A DNA stretch of 64,000 bases, taken from contig JACJXQ010000008.1 in assembly GCA_020636495.1 (NCBI GenBank), positions 434,001 to 498,000 on the forward strand, given 5' to 3'. Shown here one piece after another: positions 16,980 to 25,182 of the stretch. Both the position numbers and the translations under genes were made by a program. Position 1 is the first letter of the stretch. Every line of letters starts with the position of its first letter. Source of the DNA: Chitinophagales bacterium (lineage in GTDB: Bacteria > Bacteroidota > Bacteroidia > Chitinophagales > Chitinophagaceae). The notes under the pieces are model-generated. The model did no database searches and had not been told where the DNA came from. It saw nothing but the letters and a program-made list of their open reading frames with translations.

Positions 16980-17937
16980 TACCATAAGTGAAAATATATG
17001 GAAGGATCATTTGTCTACTTACTGCAAAACTTTAATGGACTATATCCCAGAAATTCAAAAAATAATACCCTCCAAATACCATTCACAATTACCATTTGGT
17101 TTATACATATGTCCATTATGTCTTAAAAATTATTTCATCGAAACTAGTTCAGGAATAAATGGGAACTCTGAATTTTCCCTAGATCATCTACCACCAAAAT
17201 CAGCAAGTGGGAGGTTTAAAATCATTACATGTAAAAAATGCAATAATGATTCTGGAACATTTGAATCAGAAATAGAAAAAGTTTTAAATTTTGGTATTGA
17301 TAAAACTGATCCAAATGAAAAATTAAAGCTGAAAGTAGAGTTAACTGATCCTGAAACAGGAAAATGTATTAAGGGTGTTGCACACAATGAAAATGGGGAA
17401 ACTAATATTCTATTCAATGAAAATCTAAAAAAACACAAACAAGAATATATTGACTTTCTTAACAGAGTGAATTCTGGTAAAATGCCTAGAATAAAAATTA
17501 AACCAATACTATATGATAGTAATAAGTTAGAACGAGCACTAGTTAAGTCTGCATATTTATTATCGTTTGCTTGGTGGGGTTACGAATTTGTTTTTAGTGA
17601 TCATGGTGCTTTAATTCGACAAGTCATAAAAGGAGAAAAAAAATATCCCTGCCAAGTCCCAATTTCATGGTTCGAAAAAGATAAAATATTACCAACCGGT
17701 ATTTCCATTTTGCAAGATGGGAATAAACGTATCGCTTTTGGAGCAAATATTTATTTAAGAGGACTTAATGTAGATGCTACTGCGTGCGTCTTAATCCCTA
17801 GCCCCTCGAAAAGTGCTTGGGATGATATTTCGATATTGATAAAAAATGACGAGAAAACCTATAGTGGAATTACAATACCAAGAGTTGTCCATAGAATTGG
17901 CTATTCAATAAGTTGGAATATTATTATTCCTCAATAG
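16963..17937 (+). CDS. Second HNH endonuclease-like protein of the pair
   Basis: A 324-residue protein that starts inside the preceding gene (17-bp overlap), implying coupled translation. Its HNH module sits further in: CPLC (Cys50, Cys53), SLDHLPPKSASG (Asp74-His75) and CKKCNN (Cys90, Cys93, Asn94), then SGTFESEIEK, paralleling the first protein's order C-x2-C, (E/D)H-x2-P, C-x2-C-N, G-x3-E. The C-terminal 230 residues show no similarity I can name; LVKSAYLLSFAWWGYEFVF is a notable hydrophobic, aromatic stretch. Same AT-rich composition as its partner. No ATPase, methylase or helicase gene accompanies the pair, so it does not fit Septu, restriction-modification or other HNH defence systems I know. 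Confidence 0.72.
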   Translation: MRIFPNTISENIWKDHLSTYCKTLMDYIPEIQKIIPSKYHSQLPFGLYICPLCLKNYFIETSSGINGNSEFSLDHLPPKSASGRFKIITCKKCNNDSGTFESEIEKVLNFGIDKTDPNEKLKLKVELTDPETGKCIKGVAHNENGETNILFNENLKKHKQEYIDFLNRVNSGKMPRIKIKPILYDSNKLERALVKSAYLLSFAWWGYEFVFSDHGALIRQVIKGEKKYPCQVPISWFEKDKILPTGISILQDGNKRIAFGANIYLRGLNVDATACVLIPSPSKSAWDDISILIKNDEKTYSGITIPRVVHRIGYSISWNIIIPQ

Positions 17938-18014
17938 TACTGTTATTTTCTAGTAAATCACAAAACCCCAAACCCAATACCACCAATACTTTCAGGCGCA
18001 CTTCAAAAAAAATA

Positions 18015-18047
18015 TTTGGAGAATTGAAAACTGCGTGTATATCTTTG
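18015..18047 (+). promoter_or_regulatory. Promoter of the riboswitch-controlled met operon
   Basis: TTTG (18015-18018) and TATCTTTG (18040-18047) are separated by 21 bp, a good Bacteroidota -33/-7 pair. Transcription should start near 18052, some 16 nt before the SAM aptamer. Confidence 0.65.
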
Positions 18048-18067
18048 CACCAGTTCTTTACAACATT

Positions 18068-18176
18068 GCTTATCAAGAAAGACTGAGGGATATGGCCCGT
18101 TGACGTCTTAGCAACCATCAAGGTAAAAACTTTGAAAGGTGCTACTTCCATCCCCGCAAGGCGGGGGCAGATAAGT
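18068..18176 (+). promoter_or_regulatory. SAM-I (S-box) riboswitch aptamer
   Basis: The S-box core is present in order: P1 5' strand CTTATC (18069-18074) followed by AAGA, GAGGGA and TGGCCC (18085-18098), TTAGCAACC (18108-18116), GGTGCTACTTCCA (18138-18150), a P4 hairpin CCCCGC/GCGGGG (18152-18166), and the P1 3' strand GATAAG (18170-18175). The aptamer binds S-adenosylmethionine and should shut off the downstream methionine/homoserine genes when SAM is plentiful. A terminator hairpin lies 55 bases downstream, pointing to transcriptional control. Confidence 0.92.
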
Positions 18177-18228
18177 CAGGTGCAATAGTTTGCAGATAGT
18201 AACGCCGCGGCGTTATTGATACATAACT

Positions 18229-18268
18229 TAAAGCTCTTCTGATTTTATCGGAAGAGCTTTTTTGTTTT
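18229..18268 (+). terminator. Terminator hairpin of the SAM riboswitch expression platform
   Basis: A 9-bp stem AAGCTCTTC/GAAGAGCTT (18231-18239 with 18251-18259) runs straight into TTTTGTTTT. Between aptamer and terminator lies an almost perfect palindrome around AACGCCGCGGCGTT (18201-18214), a second hairpin that may take part in switching. The gene start is 86 bases further on. Confidence 0.8.
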
Positions 18269-18354
18269 ACGCAAATCAGCTCTTTCCGGTAAGTTCCTGG
18301 TAGGCAGTCGTACGAACGTAACGATTTTGTCACTTTTTAAAAACCAGGAATAAA

Positions 18355-19536
18355 ATGAGTACAGCAACAGAATTGATCCACAGCATCCCGGTAGACCCGC
18401 TTACAGGTTCTATATCGGTGCCCATTTACCAGACATCTACCTTCGTGCAGGAAGCACCGGGCGTAAACAAGGGCTACGATTATGCGCGCAGCAATAACCC
18501 CACAAGGGAGACGTTGGAAAACCTCATCGTCACGCTTGAGGGTGGCGCGCAGGCTTCAGCTTTCGCCAGCGGGCTGGCGGCTATTGATGCGGTAGTAAAA
18601 CTGCTGCAAAGCGGTGATGAGATACTTGCGGTAGATGACATTTACGGCGGTGCTTTCAGGCAGTTCACACACATCTACCAAAAGTTCGGCATCAAGGTGA
18701 ACTATGTAGACACTACAGATATTGCCAATGTGTTTGAAGCCATTACGCCCAACACGAAACTGGTATGGCTGGAAACGCCTACCAACCCCACGCTGAAGAT
18801 CAGCGACATTGCAGCCATAGCAGAGATAGCAAAGCAGCACAACCTGCTGTTGTGTGTAGACAACACTTTCGCTTCGCCCGCATTACAGCAGCCAATAAAA
18901 CTGGGGGCCGACATTGTGATACACAGCGCTACCAAATACCTGGGTGGTCACAGCGACCTGATAGCGGGACTGGTAGTGAGCCGTACCAAAGAGCTGGGCG
19001 AACAGATCAAGTTCATACAGAACGCCTGCGGTGCGATACTTTCCCCGCACGATAGCTGGTTGGTCATTCGCGGTTTGGAAACCTTACACCTGCGCACACA
19101 GCAACACTCAGCCAATGCCTTTGAACTGGCGTTGTTCCTGCAACAGCATCCCGCTATTGACAAGGTGTACTACCCGGGATTGAAAGAGCATGTGAATCAC
19201 CACATAGCGGCAAAACAGCAATCGGCTTTTGGCGGTATCATCTCCTTTACGCTTAAGAACGACACGGAAGAAGCAGCGAAGAAAGTAGTGTGCAATACAC
19301 AACTGTTTAAACTGGCGGAGAGCCTGGGCGGCGTAAAAAGCCTGTTGTGCCATCCTGCAACGATGACACACAAATCGACTCCGGCAGAAAAACGCAGGGC
19401 AGCAGGTGTACAGGATAGCCTGGTGCGCCTGAGTGTAGGGCTGGAAGATGTAGCCGACCTGAAGCGCGATATAGAACAGGCACTGAACAGGCTGAATAAA
19501 ACAGTGCAGGAGCCACGCGTGTTTGAATACCAATAA
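18355..19536 (+). CDS. Trans-sulfuration PLP enzyme (cystathionine gamma-synthase / O-acetylhomoserine sulfhydrylase type)
   Basis: A 393-residue Cys/Met-metabolism PLP-dependent enzyme (PF01053). Recognisable parts: SVPIYQTSTFVQ, the substrate-pocket YDYARSNNPTRETLE, ASAFASGLAAI, WLETPTNPTLKI, CVDNTFASP and the PLP lysine in IHSATKYLGGHSD; SLGGVKSLLCHPATMTH near the C-terminus completes the fold. The family makes cystathionine or homocysteine from activated homoserine, or cleaves cystathionine; sequence alone does not settle which (metB, metC or metY-like). The SAM riboswitch upstream and homoserine dehydrogenase downstream place it in methionine synthesis. Confidence 0.9.
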   Translation: MSTATELIHSIPVDPLTGSISVPIYQTSTFVQEAPGVNKGYDYARSNNPTRETLENLIVTLEGGAQASAFASGLAAIDAVVKLLQSGDEILAVDDIYGGAFRQFTHIYQKFGIKVNYVDTTDIANVFEAITPNTKLVWLETPTNPTLKISDIAAIAEIAKQHNLLLCVDNTFASPALQQPIKLGADIVIHSATKYLGGHSDLIAGLVVSRTKELGEQIKFIQNACGAILSPHDSWLVIRGLETLHLRTQQHSANAFELALFLQQHPAIDKVYYPGLKEHVNHHIAAKQQSAFGGIISFTLKNDTEEAAKKVVCNTQLFKLAESLGGVKSLLCHPATMTHKSTPAEKRRAAGVQDSLVRLSVGLEDVADLKRDIEQALNRLNKTVQEPRVFEYQ

Positions 19537-19603
19537 TCATTACCAGGAAAATAATATTGTCTAAACATACCTGCGGCATGCAGGCAATAAAATCAATAAC
19601 GAA

Positions 19604-20854
19604 ATGTCTATACAACAGAAACAACTCAATATCGGATTATTCGGCTTTGGCGTAGTGGGCGAGGGCCTGTACAAAGTACTGAACCAAACTTCTTCGCTCA
19701 ACGCCAGTATAAAAAAAGTATGTATTAAACATCCTGAAAAAAAGCGTGACGCGCCTGCGGAACTATTTACCGTTTACCCGGAGATATTATTATCAGACAG
19801 CAGCATCAACGTGATAGTAGAACTGATAGATGATGCAGAAGCCGCTTTTGAAATAACTAAAAAAGCACTGAAGGCAGGTAAGGCCATAGTAAGTGCGAAT
19901 AAGAAAATGATAGCAGAGCACCTGCCGGAACTCTTACAACTGCAAAAGGAATATAACACACCGTTGCTGTATGAAGCTGCATGTTGCGCCAGTATTCCTG
20001 TCATCCGCAACCTGGAAGAATATTATGACAACGACCTGCTGGCAGGCATCAGCGGTATCGTGAATGGGTCTACCAACTATATACTCACCAAAGTGTTTGA
20101 AGATAACCTGAGTTACCATGACGCACTGCTGGATGCACAGTGTGAAGGCTTTGCGGAGAGTAACCCTACACTGGACGTGGAAGGTATAGACGCGGTGAAT
20201 AAACTTGCTATCATACTGGCGCATACTTATGGTATCGTAGCGCGGCCATCGCACATAGTGCACACGGGTATACAGAACATCAACGAACATGATGCTGTAT
20301 ATGCACGCGAAAAAGGTTACGAGATAAAACTGGTAGCACAGGCGCGTAAGCTGAATGATGGCAAGGTAGCCGCTTTTGTATTGCCCCAGTTTGTACGCCC
20401 TGCCAATCTCTTACACCGTGTAAAGAATGAATACAACGGCGTAGTAATAGTGAGCGGACTTGCGGAAGAACAATTCTTTTACGGGAAGGGTGCGGGCAGT
20501 TTCCCGACAGCATCGGCTGTGCTGAGTGATATATCAGCCCTGCGTTATGATTATAAATACGAATACAAAAAGCTGAACAGGGATAATACCCCTGTACTTA
20601 CCGATGAGTATTACCTGCGCGTATATGCCAGTTTCGACGGGTTGTTCAATGTGCCGCATCACAGGTTTGAGCGGATAGAGGAGTGGGCCAGTAATGAAAA
20701 GCGTTGCAGTGTAACGGGCATCATCAGTTGTACACAATTAGCAGAAAGCAATTGGTGGAAACAAAAAGGTGTATCGCTGATATTGTTACCGGATGCTTTT
20801 GCAGACAAACTGCCGGAAAAGAAAAGAGAGGAGGAGGAAGTGTTGTTCGTATAA
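19604..20854 (+). CDS. hom: Homoserine dehydrogenase
   Basis: A 416-residue enzyme that reduces aspartate semialdehyde to homoserine with NAD(P)H, the branch point to methionine and threonine. The Rossmann motif GLFGFGVVGEG lies at about residues 12-22; SANKKMIAEH, GIVNGSTNYIL, and the substrate-site segment ESNPTLDVEGIDAVNKLAI are all in place. The last 80 residues (YYLRVYASFDGLFNVPHH) look like a diverged ACT-type regulatory domain. It follows the PLP enzyme by 67 bases and shares its SAM riboswitch, so the cell links homoserine supply to methionine demand. It is not fused to aspartokinase. Confidence 0.93.
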   Translation: MSIQQKQLNIGLFGFGVVGEGLYKVLNQTSSLNASIKKVCIKHPEKKRDAPAELFTVYPEILLSDSSINVIVELIDDAEAAFEITKKALKAGKAIVSANKKMIAEHLPELLQLQKEYNTPLLYEAACCASIPVIRNLEEYYDNDLLAGISGIVNGSTNYILTKVFEDNLSYHDALLDAQCEGFAESNPTLDVEGIDAVNKLAIILAHTYGIVARPSHIVHTGIQNINEHDAVYAREKGYEIKLVAQARKLNDGKVAAFVLPQFVRPANLLHRVKNEYNGVVIVSGLAEEQFFYGKGAGSFPTASAVLSDISALRYDYKYEYKKLNRDNTPVLTDEYYLRVYASFDGLFNVPHHRFERIEEWASNEKRCSVTGIISCTQLAESNWWKQKGVSLILLPDAFADKLPEKKREEEEVLFV

Positions 20855-20858
20855 CACA

Positions 20859-20898
20859 AATAACCCGCCTGGCAACAGGCGGGTTATTGTATTTTTTT
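20859..20898. terminator. Bidirectional terminator after hom
   Basis: A 13-bp perfect stem AATAACCCGCCTG/CAGGCGGGTTATT (20859-20871 with 20876-20888, GCAA loop) followed by GTATTTTTTT. It separates hom from the convergent VOC gene. Confidence 0.85.
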
Positions 20899-21254
20899 TA
20901 TACTACACTTTGCCCGAAGGTGAGCAGGTTATTATCCGGGTCGAGTAAGGAGAACTCGCGCATTCCCCATGGTTTGGTTTCCAGCGGGCCGTTGGGATGA
21001 ATAGCCACTTTGTTATCCAGCATAGACTGGTATAAACCATCAATATCATTGGCGCGAATATACACCTGCCCGTAATTTTCTTCCGGGTTGAGGTCTTTGA
21101 ACTCAAACAGGTGTATCTCTATATCGTCTTTATGTACCATCAGGTAGCCATCATAATCTCCTCCCGATTGGCTGAAACCAAGTTGATTGATATAATAATC
21201 CCTGCTCTTGTTCTTATCGCGCATGGGTAGTTTGGGGTGTATGTGTGTCAGCAT
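20898..21254 (-). CDS. VOC-family (glyoxalase/bleomycin-resistance-like) protein
   Basis: A 118-residue protein of the vicinal oxygen chelate fold: two beta-alpha-beta-beta-beta modules with HIHPKLPMRDKNKSRDYYINQLGF opening the first and YGQVYIRANDIDGLYQSMLD the second, ending DPDNNLLTFGQ. Such small proteins may be antibiotic-binding or unassigned; bleomycin-resistance relatives share the LPMRDK-type start. An upstream in-frame ATG at 21305 would overlap the previous gene; 21254 fits the fold and lies 17 bases after the DUF1801 stop. Part of a run of small genes on this strand. Confidence 0.78.
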   Translation of the reverse strand: MLTHIHPKLPMRDKNKSRDYYINQLGFSQSGGDYDGYLMVHKDDIEIHLFEFKDLNPEENYGQVYIRANDIDGLYQSMLDNKVAIHPNGPLETKPWGMREFSLLDPDNNLLTFGQSVV

Positions 21255-21270
21255 TGTAAATCTATTTATG

Positions 21271-21657
21271 TTATAACCTTTCCAGTTTTCCTTTACGCTT
21301 AACAATATTCTTATAATCCCACTGTATGTCTTTTGACTTTTTGAGCCAGCGTTTCAGGTCGGTCTTTTTTATTTGTTTTACATCGGTATAGCGTGCTTCA
21401 GCGGCTTTGAATTTCCCTTCAGGAGCCAGGCCTTCTTCCTCAAAAGATTGTCCGCTCCAGAACAACAGGCGCATGCAGTCTTTCAGTTTGTGGTAGCCTA
21501 CTATGGGGTTGCCCTCAATGAACCAAACGGGGTGCCTGTGCCATATCTTATTCTCGGCTTTGGGCAGCGCTTTGCATATTTCATCGTGTAATACGTCGGC
21601 TATAGCCTTGTCTTCTTCAGATAAAGTGTCGTGGTATTCCTGTATGTCTTTATTCAT
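21271..21657 (-). CDS. DUF1801 family protein
   Basis: A 128-residue protein with the DUF1801 (YdhG-like) layout: IADVLHDEICKALPKAENKIWHRHPVWFIEGNPIVGYHKLKDCMRLLFW, then an Arg/Lys-rich C-terminal helix (KRWLKKSKDIQWDY). Relatives include a Bacillus protein annotated as a frataxin-like iron chaperone, but most are uncharacterised. The ATG at 21657 is preferred to one 13 codons upstream that would run into the TIGR02757 gene. It sits between TIGR02757 and VOC genes on the same strand, likely cotranscribed. Confidence 0.78.
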   Translation of the reverse strand: MNKDIQEYHDTLSEEDKAIADVLHDEICKALPKAENKIWHRHPVWFIEGNPIVGYHKLKDCMRLLFWSGQSFEEEGLAPEGKFKAAEARYTDVKQIKKTDLKRWLKKSKDIQWDYKNIVKRKGKLERL

Positions 21658-21695
21658 TGCGGAATAGTTGAATAATAAATGTACAAACAAAATCA

Positions 21696-22472
21696 TTACA
21701 ACCTTTCCTCAGCTCCCAATCCAAAAAGAGCATAATCATATACAGCCGGGTCCTGCGGGTTCATTTCGCGCAGTGCTGTTGTGAGTTGCAGGGCGTTCTG
21801 CCAGTTGGAGTTGGTATTATCTATCAGCCCCAGCCTGTGCGCCACACGTGCCACATGTACATCCAGCGGACAAACAAGCTGGTGCTGTTTTATCTTCTTC
21901 CATATGCCAAAGTCAACGCATTGCTTGTCTTTGCGCACCATCCACCGCAGGTACATGTTGATACGCTTGCAGGCGCTTTTACGTGCGGGTGTGGCTATGT
22001 GTTTGCGCGTACGTTCAGGATGCTCAATACTGAAGAAGTAATTATGAAAATGCACCAGTGCCTGCTCCACAGTTTCCTCTTTATATGTCTTGCCGGGCAC
22101 AAAAGCATCTTCCAGCGAATCGTGTTGCTTATAATGCCATTGCAGCAAATGGATGAAATACAGCAGGTCGGTAGCGTTGAAAGTACGGTGCACGAAATGC
22201 ATAAATGGTTTCAGGTCGGTATCCTTATGGTTCAGTATAAAATCATGCGGTGCACTATCCATAAGTGCTACCAGTTTGTTGCAACTGTTGATGATGGCAG
22301 TACGGTTGCCCCATGCCAGCACTGCCGCGAACAAGCCAGCTATTTCTATATCCTGCTTTTTTGTGAACCTGTGCGGAACAGATATAGGGTCGCCCTTAAT
22401 AAAAGAAGGCTGATTGTACAGCCTTCTTTTATTATCCAGTAAGTTCTTTATTTGTTGCAGGTGTTCGTCCAT
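21696..22472 (-). CDS. TIGR02757 (DUF2400) family protein
   Basis: A 258-residue cytoplasmic protein matching TIGR02757: the opening NQPSFIKGDPISVPHRFTKKQDIEIAGLF, AAVLAWGNRTAIINS, and CPLDVHVARVAHRLGLI near residue 205. The fold resembles helix-hairpin-helix DNA glycosylases, and a DNA-related role has been guessed, but no function is established. It begins two bases after the cyclophilin stop on the same strand, so the two genes are almost certainly cotranscribed. Confidence 0.88.
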   Translation of the reverse strand: MDEHLQQIKNLLDNKRRLYNQPSFIKGDPISVPHRFTKKQDIEIAGLFAAVLAWGNRTAIINSCNKLVALMDSAPHDFILNHKDTDLKPFMHFVHRTFNATDLLYFIHLLQWHYKQHDSLEDAFVPGKTYKEETVEQALVHFHNYFFSIEHPERTRKHIATPARKSACKRINMYLRWMVRKDKQCVDFGIWKKIKQHQLVCPLDVHVARVAHRLGLIDNTNSNWQNALQLTTALREMNPQDPAVYDYALFGLGAEERL

Positions 22473-22474
22473 CG

Positions 22475-23149
22475 TTAGAATATACCCAGGAATTTCTTTT
22501 TCTTCTTAGTCATATACACTTTCAGCATGCGCATGTCTTTGTTGGGGCGGTCCATGCTGTTACGCGGTTCTTTTATGATCTTTTCTACCACGTCCATGCC
22601 ATCTGTTACCTGTCCGAACACAGTGTAGTTACCATCCAGGTGCGGAGTGCCACCTTTGGTCTTATACACCTCGCGTTGTGCAGGGCTAAAGTTCCTGCCG
22701 GTGCGTTGAGACAGGTTGTCCAGGTCGGCATCAGTAAACTGCTTGCCTACTACTATATAGAACTGGCAGCCCGATGATGATTTATTAGGGTTGTTATCCC
22801 TTGCAGCAGCCACTGCACCGTATTGGTGAAAATTGGTATCGTTGATCTCCGCATCTATGCGATAGCCTACATCGCCATTGCCCAGTGGGGTGCCTGCCGG
22901 TGCGTTCTTTGATTCAGGGTCGCCGCCCTGTATCATGAATTGTGGTATTATGCGGTGAAAAAGTGTGCTGTCATAAAAATGCTCATTTGCCAGTTTCTCG
23001 AAATTATCCCTGTGTTTGGGTGTGTTGTCAAACAGTTCAAAAGTGATGTTTCCGTATTCCGTTTCGATAGTTACGCGTTTGGTCTTATCCTTTGCCCACG
23101 CGGTTGTTATGATAGCGGCACTCAGTAATGTTAATAATAGCTTCTTCAT
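22475..23149 (-). CDS. Periplasmic cyclophilin-type peptidyl-prolyl isomerase
   Basis: A 224-residue cyclophilin with a signal peptide (KKLLLTLLSAAIITTAWA). The catalytic region is intact: FHRIIPQFMIQGGDPE holds the active-site Arg and Gln, and GCQFYIV and YTVFGQVTDGMDVV follow. It speeds cis-trans isomerisation of proline bonds during folding of exported proteins. An insertion around residues 145-175 (FTDADLDNLSQRTGRNFSP) is typical of Bacteroidota members. First gene of the cyclophilin-TIGR02757-DUF1801-VOC run, divergent from corA. Confidence 0.92.
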   Translation of the reverse strand: MKKLLLTLLSAAIITTAWAKDKTKRVTIETEYGNITFELFDNTPKHRDNFEKLANEHFYDSTLFHRIIPQFMIQGGDPESKNAPAGTPLGNGDVGYRIDAEINDTNFHQYGAVAAARDNNPNKSSSGCQFYIVVGKQFTDADLDNLSQRTGRNFSPAQREVYKTKGGTPHLDGNYTVFGQVTDGMDVVEKIIKEPRNSMDRPNKDMRMLKVYMTKKKKKFLGIF

Positions 23150-23247
23150 AAATGGTTGTGTAAATATTATTTTTTAGCAGTTGCTTTTGTATTTTTCAGG
23201 TACGAACTTAATGAAAAACCCGATGTACTGCTAATAAAATATCCGTA

Positions 23248-24360
23248 ATGAATACAAGGAGATACAGGCGCGGACTGGCCAAATTATTACCCGAATGGAC
23301 GTGGAATATCGACCTGAGGAAGCCGCTTACCTCGTTCAACCCAACCAAGATTGACGAGCAACGTGTAACGGAAGTTGAGCCTGTATATTCTGTTTTCGAC
23401 TTTGATGCAACAACGCTGGAAGAACGTAAGAACATCAAGAACGAGGAATGTAACCCATATATAGAAAGCGGCAGGGTAACATGGATAAATGTGGACGGCA
23501 TCAATAAGGCAGAAGTTGAGAAACTTTGTAAGCACTATGGTATACACCACCTTACGATAGAAGATATTTTAAGCTCAGGCCAGCGTGCCAAAATGGACGA
23601 TAGCGAGAACGTGATATTCTGCCTGCTGCCCATGCTGTATTATAATAACGATACAGGACAGGTAGAAAGCGAGCAGGTAAGTATTGTACTGGGGGCTGAT
23701 TTTGTTATCTCTTTTCAGGAAGACCCTAAACGTGATGTTTTTGACCCGGTCAGGGAGCGAATCAGAAACCCGCTGTCAAGGGTAAGAAAAGGGACGGCTG
23801 ATTATCTCTGTTACAGCCTGATAGATATCATAGTAGATAGCTATTTTGGTATCATTGAAAAAATAAACGAGCGAATAGAAAGACTGGAAGATATCCTGCT
23901 ATTGCAGAAAAGAGAGCAGGCTATCTTGTCCAGGCTCAGTATCCTGCGTAGAGAGGTAATGGTGATGCGACGTTCAATAGCTCCTGTAAAAGACCTGGTG
24001 CAGGCATTTATAAAAAGCCAGAGTGAATTGCTGGAAGAAGAGCATGAGAAATACTACAAAGACGTACTGGACCACATAACACAAGCCAGTGAATATACCG
24101 AGAACCACAGGGATATGGTGATGAACCTTCAGGACCTGTCAATGAGCCAGATCAACCTGCGGATGAATGAAGTGATGAAGGTATTTACATTACTGGCAAC
24201 ACTTATGGCTCCTGCCACACTTATAGGTGGTATCTTCGGTATGAACTTTGATGTTATCCCGCTTTCTCACCAGCAGGATGGCTTTTATATTACTGTGGGA
24301 CTGATGCTCCTTATCCCCCTGATCATGTGGTGGTATTTTAAGCGCAAGGGCTGGTTCTAA
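23248..24360 (+). CDS. corA: Magnesium/cobalt transporter CorA
   Basis: A 370-residue CorA channel for Mg2+ (and Co2+/Ni2+). A large cytoplasmic N-terminal domain ends in a long helix (about 230-310), followed by two C-terminal membrane helices; the signature GMNFD is at 331-335 between them, forming the selectivity loop, and the protein ends in a basic KRKGWF tail. The first 30 residues are basic and may be poorly conserved. The stop overlaps that of the convergent methyltransferase gene by four bases with no terminator between. Confidence 0.95.
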   Translation: MNTRRYRRGLAKLLPEWTWNIDLRKPLTSFNPTKIDEQRVTEVEPVYSVFDFDATTLEERKNIKNEECNPYIESGRVTWINVDGINKAEVEKLCKHYGIHHLTIEDILSSGQRAKMDDSENVIFCLLPMLYYNNDTGQVESEQVSIVLGADFVISFQEDPKRDVFDPVRERIRNPLSRVRKGTADYLCYSLIDIIVDSYFGIIEKINERIERLEDILLLQKREQAILSRLSILRREVMVMRRSIAPVKDLVQAFIKSQSELLEEEHEKYYKDVLDHITQASEYTENHRDMVMNLQDLSMSQINLRMNEVMKVFTLLATLMAPATLIGGIFGMNFDVIPLSHQQDGFYITVGLMLLIPLIMWWYFKRKGWF

Positions 24361-25181
24361 GGCTTTTGGTATACAAAAAGCGTGTACTCACCGTTACCCC
24401 AGAGCAGCCCGGTTTTATTGGCGAGGTTATCCATTTTAGCGAGTAGTTTGCATAAGCCAGGGAACTTCTTCAACCTGTTTTGCTGAAACCATGCCGGGTA
24501 AAAGATAGAATAACCTCTTTTCTTTTGCAGTTGCAGAGAGGTTTTTGAAAAGGCACTTATCACTTGTGAAGGTGTGTATGTTTTGCTTGCGAGTTCATAG
24601 TCGTTGGAATACCCCCGCCATATTTCACCCCAGCGGGCCAGTGCTTTGCCCGGTCTCAGTTTCAGAATATTGGTAAAGAACTCTGCCAGGTAAAATTTGT
24701 TGACAAAAGTAAGGACTGCCGTACCTCCGGGGTTAAGCCGTTCGTCAATGATGGCTGCTGCATCTTCCAATGAGCTGACGGTATTCAGCGCACCGAAAAA
24801 GACACAAATGATGTCGAATTTAACATTTACATCCAGTTGCTCGGCCAGTTGTTCAATGCCCGTATTAATATGAAGTGTGTTAGATAATTGTTGCGATGCT
24901 GCCAGCTCTTTGGCACATTCCAGCATTTTGGCAGACACATCAATGCCATACACCGTAGCCTGCGGAAACCTGGTGGCGAAGTAGACCACATCCATGCCCG
25001 GGCCACAACCTATGTCCAGTATATTTTTCGGGTTGTTGTGCAGGGCATAGGTGCGGAATGAGTTACGCATTTCAGAGAGGATAATATTATTATCACTCTT
25101 GTTGTGGTGTTTTTCTGCAAATAGGTCAAAGTAATTACCTACCTCGTTGTAGTAAGTTCCTGTATTAGTAGTATCTGTCAT
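24357..25181 (-). CDS. Class I SAM-dependent methyltransferase
   Basis: A 274-residue methyltransferase. Motif I NILDIGCGPGMDVVYFA (about 54-70) binds SAM, followed by VYGIDVSAKMLECAKE and IICVFFGALNTVSSLEDA. The C-terminal half (FYLAEFFTNILKLRPGKALARWG and YSIFYPAWFQQNR) is aromatic and basic and is probably substrate- or membrane-facing. It is the last gene of a three-gene run with an SDR-type enzyme (one base apart) and a nucleotidyltransferase-domain protein; together with the Wzz-like gene transcribed away from them they suggest modification of a lipid or polysaccharide, which is inference. Confidence 0.85.
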   Translation of the reverse strand: MTDTTNTGTYYNEVGNYFDLFAEKHHNKSDNNIILSEMRNSFRTYALHNNPKNILDIGCGPGMDVVYFATRFPQATVYGIDVSAKMLECAKELAASQQLSNTLHINTGIEQLAEQLDVNVKFDIICVFFGALNTVSSLEDAAAIIDERLNPGGTAVLTFVNKFYLAEFFTNILKLRPGKALARWGEIWRGYSNDYELASKTYTPSQVISAFSKTSLQLQKKRGYSIFYPAWFQQNRLKKFPGLCKLLAKMDNLANKTGLLWGNGEYTLFVYQKP

Positions 25182-25182
25182 T

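Noticed and set aside
15852..17937. Classical restriction-modification or Septu system
   Set aside because: No methyltransferase and no ATPase are present beside the HNH genes.
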